Under the pieces are notes generated by a model that saw only the letters and a program-made list of their open reading frames with translations, was not told the origin of the DNA and ran no database searches. The position numbers and the translations under genes were made by a program. A stretch of 22,355 nucleotides of DNA from DASVXQ01 sp046727955 (GTDB taxonomy: Bacteria; Actinomycetota; CALGFH01), in the NCBI GenBank assembly GCA_046727955.1, contig JBKPDO010000324.1, positions 1-22,355 on the forward strand. The letters run 5' to 3'. Positions 11,658-22,355 of the stretch are shown here, piece by piece; position 1 is the first letter of the stretch, and every line of letters starts with the position of its first letter.

Positions 11658-11659
11658 GC
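11635..11659 (+). promoter_or_regulatory. Perfect inverted repeat overlapping rpoB promoter 2 (possible operator)
   Basis: GCAGTGTAG (11635-11643) and CTACACTGC (11651-11659) are exact inverted copies separated by seven bases. They fill the spacer and cover the whole -10 box. A dimeric regulator bound here would exclude RNA polymerase. An alternative is a chance palindrome arising from the TACACT box. Confidence 0.5.
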
Positions 11660-11765
11660 TCTTTCGCATGTCTCCGCGCGCCTTTGACCAGCCACCCTTC
11701 GTGGCTTTGGCGTGCCCACGTGCCACCCCACTCACCTACTTCCCGCGAAAGGGGAGAGACGCCTG

Positions 11766-15194
<3,429 letters not shown>

Positions 15195-15199
15195 CTTTC

Positions 15200-19255
<4,056 letters not shown>

Positions 19256-19268
19256 CCACCGGCACACA

Positions 19269-19311
19269 GCAGACGGCCCGGGCCAATTCTCAGGTCCGGG
19301 CCGTCTGCTTT
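19269..19311 (+). terminator. Terminator of the rpoBC operon
   Basis: GCAGACGGCCCGGGCC (19269-19284) pairs with GGTCCGGGCCGTCTGC (19293-19308) over 16 positions with a single G-U pair and an 8-base loop, followed by TTT. It starts 14 bases after the rpoC stop and is the clearest terminator in the window. Confidence 0.92.
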
Positions 19312-19379
19312 CCTGGTCAGCCGCATTCGCGCAGGTCAATGGCTGTGGATAGCGCGAAGCACCGGCGACGTGCGCGGGT

Positions 19380-19385
19380 TAGCCT
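19380..19385 (+). promoter_or_regulatory. -10 element suggesting a leaderless radC mRNA
   Basis: TAGCCT ends six bases before the radC ATG, so transcription would start at or within a base or two of the ATG. No Shine-Dalgarno sequence precedes the gene. A clear -35 is not seen. Confidence 0.45.
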
Positions 19386-19391
19386 GCTGGC

Positions 19392-20069
19392 ATGTCAATT
19401 CGAGTCACCGACCTTCCAGAGGAAGAGCGGCCACGGGAGCGCCTGTGGCGCAAGGGCGCGGCCGCGCTGAGCGACGCCGAGCTGATCGCGCTCGTCCTGC
19501 GGCATGGGCGCAGGGGCGAGAGCGCGCTCGAGCTGGCGGCGGGCCTGCTCGCCGACTACGGCGGCCTCGACCGCCTCTCGAGCGCGCGAGCCGAGGAGCT
19601 GGCGGCACGGCGGGGCGTCGGTCAGGCGAAGGCCGCCGCCCTGCTGGCCGTGTTCCAGCTCGCCAGGAACCTCGGCAACAGCCCGGTTCCGGCAGCCGTC
19701 CGCCGCCCCGACGACCTCGCCACCTTCGCCCTGCGGGAGCTCGCCGGGCTACGTCGCGAGCGGGTGCTGGTCCTCATCCTCGATGCCGGCAACCGGGTCC
19801 AGCGGGTCGTGGGCCTCACCGACGGCTCGGTCGACCGCTCGCTCCTGCCGGTCCGCGAGGTGCTGAACGCGGTCCTCCGCAACGACGGCGTGGCGTTCGC
19901 CCTTGCCCACAACCACCCCTCCGGCGACCTCACCCCCAGCCGGCAGGACCTGCTCGCCACCGAGGCGGTCGCGATCGCCGCCCGCCTCGTCGATCTCCGC
20001 TTCCTCGACCACCTGATCGTCACCGACCTCGGCTGGACCACCGTCCCCACCCCCGATCCCCCGGAGTGA
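19392..20069 (+). CDS. radC: RadC/JAB-family protein (MPN+ metalloprotease-like)
   Basis: A 225-residue RadC. The N-terminal part (about residues 5-95: RPRERLWRKGAAALSDAEL, RHGRRGESALELA, then a helix-hairpin-helix-like RRGVGQAKAAALLAVF) precedes the JAB/MPN+ domain. The metal motif is AHNHPSGDLTPSRQD, with His173, His175 and Asp179. The protein ends with LRFLDHLIVTDLGW, as in other members. The family was once linked to DNA repair, but its biochemical role is unsettled. The ATG at 19392 fits the family start (the LPEEERPRERL motif follows it). It is monocistronic, bounded by the rpoBC terminator on one side and a stem-loop on the other. Confidence 0.93.
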   Translation: MSIRVTDLPEEERPRERLWRKGAAALSDAELIALVLRHGRRGESALELAAGLLADYGGLDRLSSARAEELAARRGVGQAKAAALLAVFQLARNLGNSPVPAAVRRPDDLATFALRELAGLRRERVLVLILDAGNRVQRVVGLTDGSVDRSLLPVREVLNAVLRNDGVAFALAHNHPSGDLTPSRQDLLATEAVAIAARLVDLRFLDHLIVTDLGWTTVPTPDPPE

Positions 20070-20117
20070 GGAGACTCCCCTGCTCGACGGCCTGGGAGTC
20101 TGGGGGGATCATCGGGG
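20051..20117 (+). terminator. Long stem-loop at the 3' end of radC
   Basis: GATCCCCC (20055-20062) pairs with GGGGGATC (20103-20110), flanked by CCCC/GGGG (20051-20054 with 20114-20117 across a 3-base bulge), and an inner AGACTCCC (20072-20079) pairs with GGGAGTCT (20094-20101). There is no T run, so termination is inferred from stability and position. Confidence 0.5.
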
Positions 20118-20172
20118 CCTGGTGTGTCGGTGACGGGCGTTTTCGGGCGCCTGTAGGGCGAAGGAGGGGCCG

Positions 20173-21297
20173 ATGGCCACCCATCAGGTCGAGGTCGACT
20201 GGTCGAAGACCCTCGCTGAGCAGCCGTGGACGGGGCACAACCGCTGGCACCCCGACATCCCGCCGGTGGTGCGCTGCGACCCGGGCGACGAGGTGGTCCT
20301 CCCGACCCGTGACGCCCTCGACGGCCAGGTTGGTCCCGGGGCCACGCCGGAAAGCGTGGGCGCCGTGAACCTCAACGTCGTCCACCCTCTCACCGGACCC
20401 GTGTACGTCAACGGCGCCGAGGCCGGCGACGTCCTCGAGATCGAGATCCTGCACATCGAGCCGGACGACTACGGCTTCACTGTGCAGGTGCCCGGCTTCG
20501 GCTTCCTGCGCGACGAGTTCCCCGAGCCCTTCGCGGTGCACTGGTCGATCGCCGGCGGCTGGGCCACTTCCGACGGCCTGCCCGGCGTGCGCATACCGGG
20601 CTCGCCGTTCATGGGCACCATCGGCCTCTCTCCTGACCGGCACCTGCTAGAGGTGACCACCGCCCGGGAGCAGGCCGCCCTCGATCGGGGCGGCTTCGTG
20701 CTCCCGCCCGACCCGACCGACGCGGTGCCGGCCGACGAGGCCATCGCGCGCGAGGCCCTGCGCACCATCCCGCCCCGGGAGACGGCCGGCAACGTGGACA
20801 TCAAGCAGCTCGGGGCCGGCGCGCACCTGTACGTCCCGGTATACGCCCTCGGCGGTCTGTTCTCCGCCGGCGACGCCCACTTCGCGCAGGGCGACTGCGA
20901 GACCTGCGGCACCGCCATCGAGATGCGGGCGACCCTGCACGTCCGCTTCGCCATCCACAAGGGCCTGGCCACCTCCCGTGGCATCCAGGACCTGCAGTTC
21001 GCGCGCGACGACTACTTCCTGCCGGCGGAGTTCGCCGCGCCGCGCCGCTTCTTCGCCACCACTGGGCGGTCGGTCACCCGCGCCGGCGAGAACCGGCCGG
21101 AGGACCTCACCCTGGCCGCCCGCAACGCCCTGCTGAACATGATCGACCACCTGGTCCAGCACGGCGGCTGGTCGCGACAGCAGGCGTACACCATCTGCAG
21201 CGTGGCGGTCGACCTGAAGGTCAGCGAGGTGGTCGACGTCCCCAACTTCGTGGTGTCGGCGTTCCTGCCGCTCGACATCTTCTCGGCGGAGAGCTGA
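20173..21297 (+). CDS. fmdA: Acetamidase/formamidase family protein
   Basis: A 374-residue FmdA/AmdA-type amidohydrolase. Family hallmarks appear in order: HNRWHPDIPPVV near residue 22, VNLNVVHPLTGPVYVNGAEAG split at the expected place, GDVLEIEIL, PGSPFMGTIGLSP, a GNVDIKQL block, and LFSAGDAHFAQGDCETCG. The known members hydrolyse formamide or acetamide to ammonia and the acid in the cytoplasm using a metal site. The usual FAQGDGE is FAQGDCE here, with a second Cys in CETC. AAGGAGG (20161-20167) lies five bases before the ATG. No amide transporter or regulator is adjacent, so the natural substrate is open; the C-terminal half is complete through the VVDVPN region. Confidence 0.88.
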   Translation: MATHQVEVDWSKTLAEQPWTGHNRWHPDIPPVVRCDPGDEVVLPTRDALDGQVGPGATPESVGAVNLNVVHPLTGPVYVNGAEAGDVLEIEILHIEPDDYGFTVQVPGFGFLRDEFPEPFAVHWSIAGGWATSDGLPGVRIPGSPFMGTIGLSPDRHLLEVTTAREQAALDRGGFVLPPDPTDAVPADEAIAREALRTIPPRETAGNVDIKQLGAGAHLYVPVYALGGLFSAGDAHFAQGDCETCGTAIEMRATLHVRFAIHKGLATSRGIQDLQFARDDYFLPAEFAAPRRFFATTGRSVTRAGENRPEDLTLAARNALLNMIDHLVQHGGWSRQQAYTICSVAVDLKVSEVVDVPNFVVSAFLPLDIFSAES

Positions 21298-21352
21298 ACG
21301 CAGGTAGGCTGGCCCAGGACCATCGGAGATCCCAGGACCCGGAGGCTGATCG

Positions 21353-21622
21353 ATGCCAGAGCGTCGCGTCGTGGTCGGCTCGAAGGTCGGGCTGCACGCC
21401 CGGCCAGCCGCGCTGTTCGTCCAGGCCGCGGCCAGGCAGCCGGTCAAGGTCACCATCGCCAAGGACGCCAGCGCCCCGGTGGACGCCAAGAGCATACTGG
21501 CCGTGCTCACCCTGGACGTCCACGGCGGCGAAGAGGTCATCCTCGCCGCCGAGGGGGACGGCGCCGAGGCGGCACTGGACGAGCTGGCCGCCGTGGTCGC
21601 CACCGACCACGACGCCAAGTGA
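21353..21622 (+). CDS. ptsH: Phosphocarrier protein HPr
   Basis: An 89-residue HPr. The phosphorylated His15 sits in GSKVGLHARPAALFV and the regulatory-type Ser47 in DAKSILAVLTLDV. HPr accepts phosphate from enzyme I and passes it to sugar-specific IIA components of the phosphotransferase system. GGAGG (21341-21345) lies seven bases before the ATG. TAGGCT (21305-21310) is a possible -10 in the 55-bp gap after the amidase, without a clear -35. The stop overlaps the next start (TGATG), coupling it to ptsI. A role limited to regulation or dihydroxyacetone phosphorylation cannot be excluded, because no IIA/IIB/IIC gene is in view. Confidence 0.94.
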   Translation: MPERRVVVGSKVGLHARPAALFVQAAARQPVKVTIAKDASAPVDAKSILAVLTLDVHGGEEVILAAEGDGAEAALDELAAVVATDHDAK

Positions 21623-22355
21623 TGGCCATGGCCGTAACGCTCAAAGGCGTCGGGGTGAGCCCTGGCGTCGCGGTCGGCCCGGTCGCGGCGATGGGCGGCG
21701 AGGTGCCGGAGCCGCGGGAGGCAGCCCCGCCCTCTGGTGACCCGGCCGCCGAGCTGGGGGCGGCCAGGGGCGCGCTCGAGGCGGTGGCCGCTGACCTCGA
21801 GGCGCGCGCCCGGGCGGCGGGCGGCGTCGCCGCCGACGTGCTCGAGGCCCAGGTCCTGATGGTCCGCGACCCGGGCATCGACGAGCAGCTCAGCCAGCTC
21901 ACCGCCAAGGGCCGCTCCGCCGCCCGGGCGGTCTGGGAGGCATTCGGCGTCTACCACGAGGCGCTGGCGGGCGCCGGGGAGTACATGGCGGCGCGCGCCG
22001 CCGACCTCGACGACCTGCGCGCGCGGGCGGTGGCCCGCCTGCTCCGGGTGCCCGTGCCCGGGGTGCCGGACCCCGGCCACCCGTTCGTGCTGGTCGCCCG
22101 CGACCTCGCGCCGGCGGACACGGCGGTGCTCGACACCGCCGCGGTGCTGGCCTTCGTGACCGAGGAGGGCGGGCCCACCAGCCACACGGCCATCCTGGCC
22201 AAGTCGCTCGGGGTCCCGGCGGTCGTCGGCTGTGCCGGCGCGACCGGGCTGGCCGACGGCGTGCTGGTGATCGTGGACGGCAGCACTGGCGAGGTGCGGG
22301 TCGACCCTTCGAGGCAAGAGGTAGACGACGCGCGGCGGCGCGCCGACGCCAGGAG
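21622..22355 (+). CDS. ptsI: PTS enzyme I (phosphoenolpyruvate-protein phosphotransferase), 3' truncated by window
   Basis: The open frame runs off the right edge after 244 codons. It starts LKGVGVSPGVAVGPV, the standard enzyme I opening, then a helical HPr-binding region (about residues 35-145), and the phosphohistidine domain with EEGGPTSHTAILAKSLG, where His188 is the phosphorylated residue. LGVPAVVGCAGATGLADG follows as in the family. Enzyme I takes phosphate from phosphoenolpyruvate and gives it to HPr, encoded just upstream. The ATG at 21622 overlaps the ptsH stop; a second ATG at 21628 is in frame and equally possible. The PEP-binding C-terminal domain lies outside the window. Confidence 0.93.
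   Translation, partial: MAMAVTLKGVGVSPGVAVGPVAAMGGEVPEPREAAPPSGDPAAELGAARGALEAVAADLEARARAAGGVAADVLEAQVLMVRDPGIDEQLSQLTAKGRSAARAVWEAFGVYHEALAGAGEYMAARAADLDDLRARAVARLLRVPVPGVPDPGHPFVLVARDLAPADTAVLDTAAVLAFVTEEGGPTSHTAILAKSLGVPAVVGCAGATGLADGVLVIVDGSTGEVRVDPSRQEVDDARRRADAR

Larger units (their letters stand above)
11440..11765. other. 326-bp rplL-rpoB intergenic region
   Basis: It holds no gene. It contains a strong hairpin after rplL, two further hairpins, two tandem promoters, an inverted repeat over the second promoter and the rpoB ribosome binding site AAAGGGGAG (11748-11756). Local GC falls compared with the coding regions around 11580-11700. Confidence 0.85.

Noticed and set aside
20647..22317. 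A 556-residue minus-strand frame opposite the amidase, ptsH and ptsI
   Set aside because: Crosses three recognisable plus-strand genes and has no motif of its own.

Overview
The window is high-GC DNA coding for an actinobacterial (Actinomycetota) core region, the rpmG-had-secE-nusG-rplKA-rplJL-rpoBC neighbourhood. The best lineage marker is RpoC. It carries the long charged coiled-coil insertion (about residues 141-230) that is specific to actinobacterial beta-prime subunits. The hadA-hadB pair between rpmG and the tRNA-Trp-secE-nusG block is also typical of Actinomycetota. The gene content does not match Streptomyces or Mycobacterium closely, and I infer a deeper or uncultivated actinobacterial lineage: a tuf gene sits upstream of rpmG, and rpoC is not followed by rpsL-rpsG-fusA.

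Layout, left to right. (1) 1-2421: the 3' end of tuf, rpmG with a terminator, the hadA-hadB dehydratase pair, and a glycosyltransferase whose N-terminus looks like the C-terminal domain of cysteinyl-tRNA synthetase. (2) 2432-3563: an ECF sigma factor overlapping a zinc-type membrane anti-sigma factor, followed by a G-rich element bounded by inverted repeats (3561-3749). (3) 3836-6044: a UlaG-like metallo-hydrolase (minus strand) divergent from a homocitrate synthase/Re-citrate synthase-like gene. (4) 6120-8680: a strong promoter, tRNA-Trp, secE, nusG, rplK and rplA, with several RNA hairpins and a clear L1-type translational operator before rplA. (5) 8710-10029: two unrecognised genes, one on each strand. 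(6) 10175-11439: promoter, L10-type attenuating leader, rplJ with a (GDQT)4 tail, and rplL. (7) 11440-19311: hairpins, two tandem consensus-like promoters, one overlapped by a perfect inverted repeat, then rpoB and rpoC and a strong terminator. (8) 19380-22355: radC (probably leaderless), an acetamidase/formamidase-family gene, ptsH, and the 5' part of ptsI running off the window.

Most genes supply transcription and translation: EF-Tu, L33, SecE/NusG, the L11-L1 stalk, the L10-L7/L12 stalk and the RNA polymerase beta/beta-prime subunits. Regulation is unusually readable. There is an L1 feedback site at the rplA ribosome binding site. The L10 leader has a terminator whose 5' arm can instead pair with the leader's 5' end. 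The rpoBC promoters are separate from those of rplJL. No CRISPR array, insertion sequence, prophage or defence island is visible. The most unusual items are the CysRS-domain/glycosyltransferase fusion, the acidic C-terminal tail and repeat-bearing linker of RpoC, the L10 repeat tail, the palindrome embedded in the rpoB promoter, and the uncharacterised gene between rplA and rplJ.
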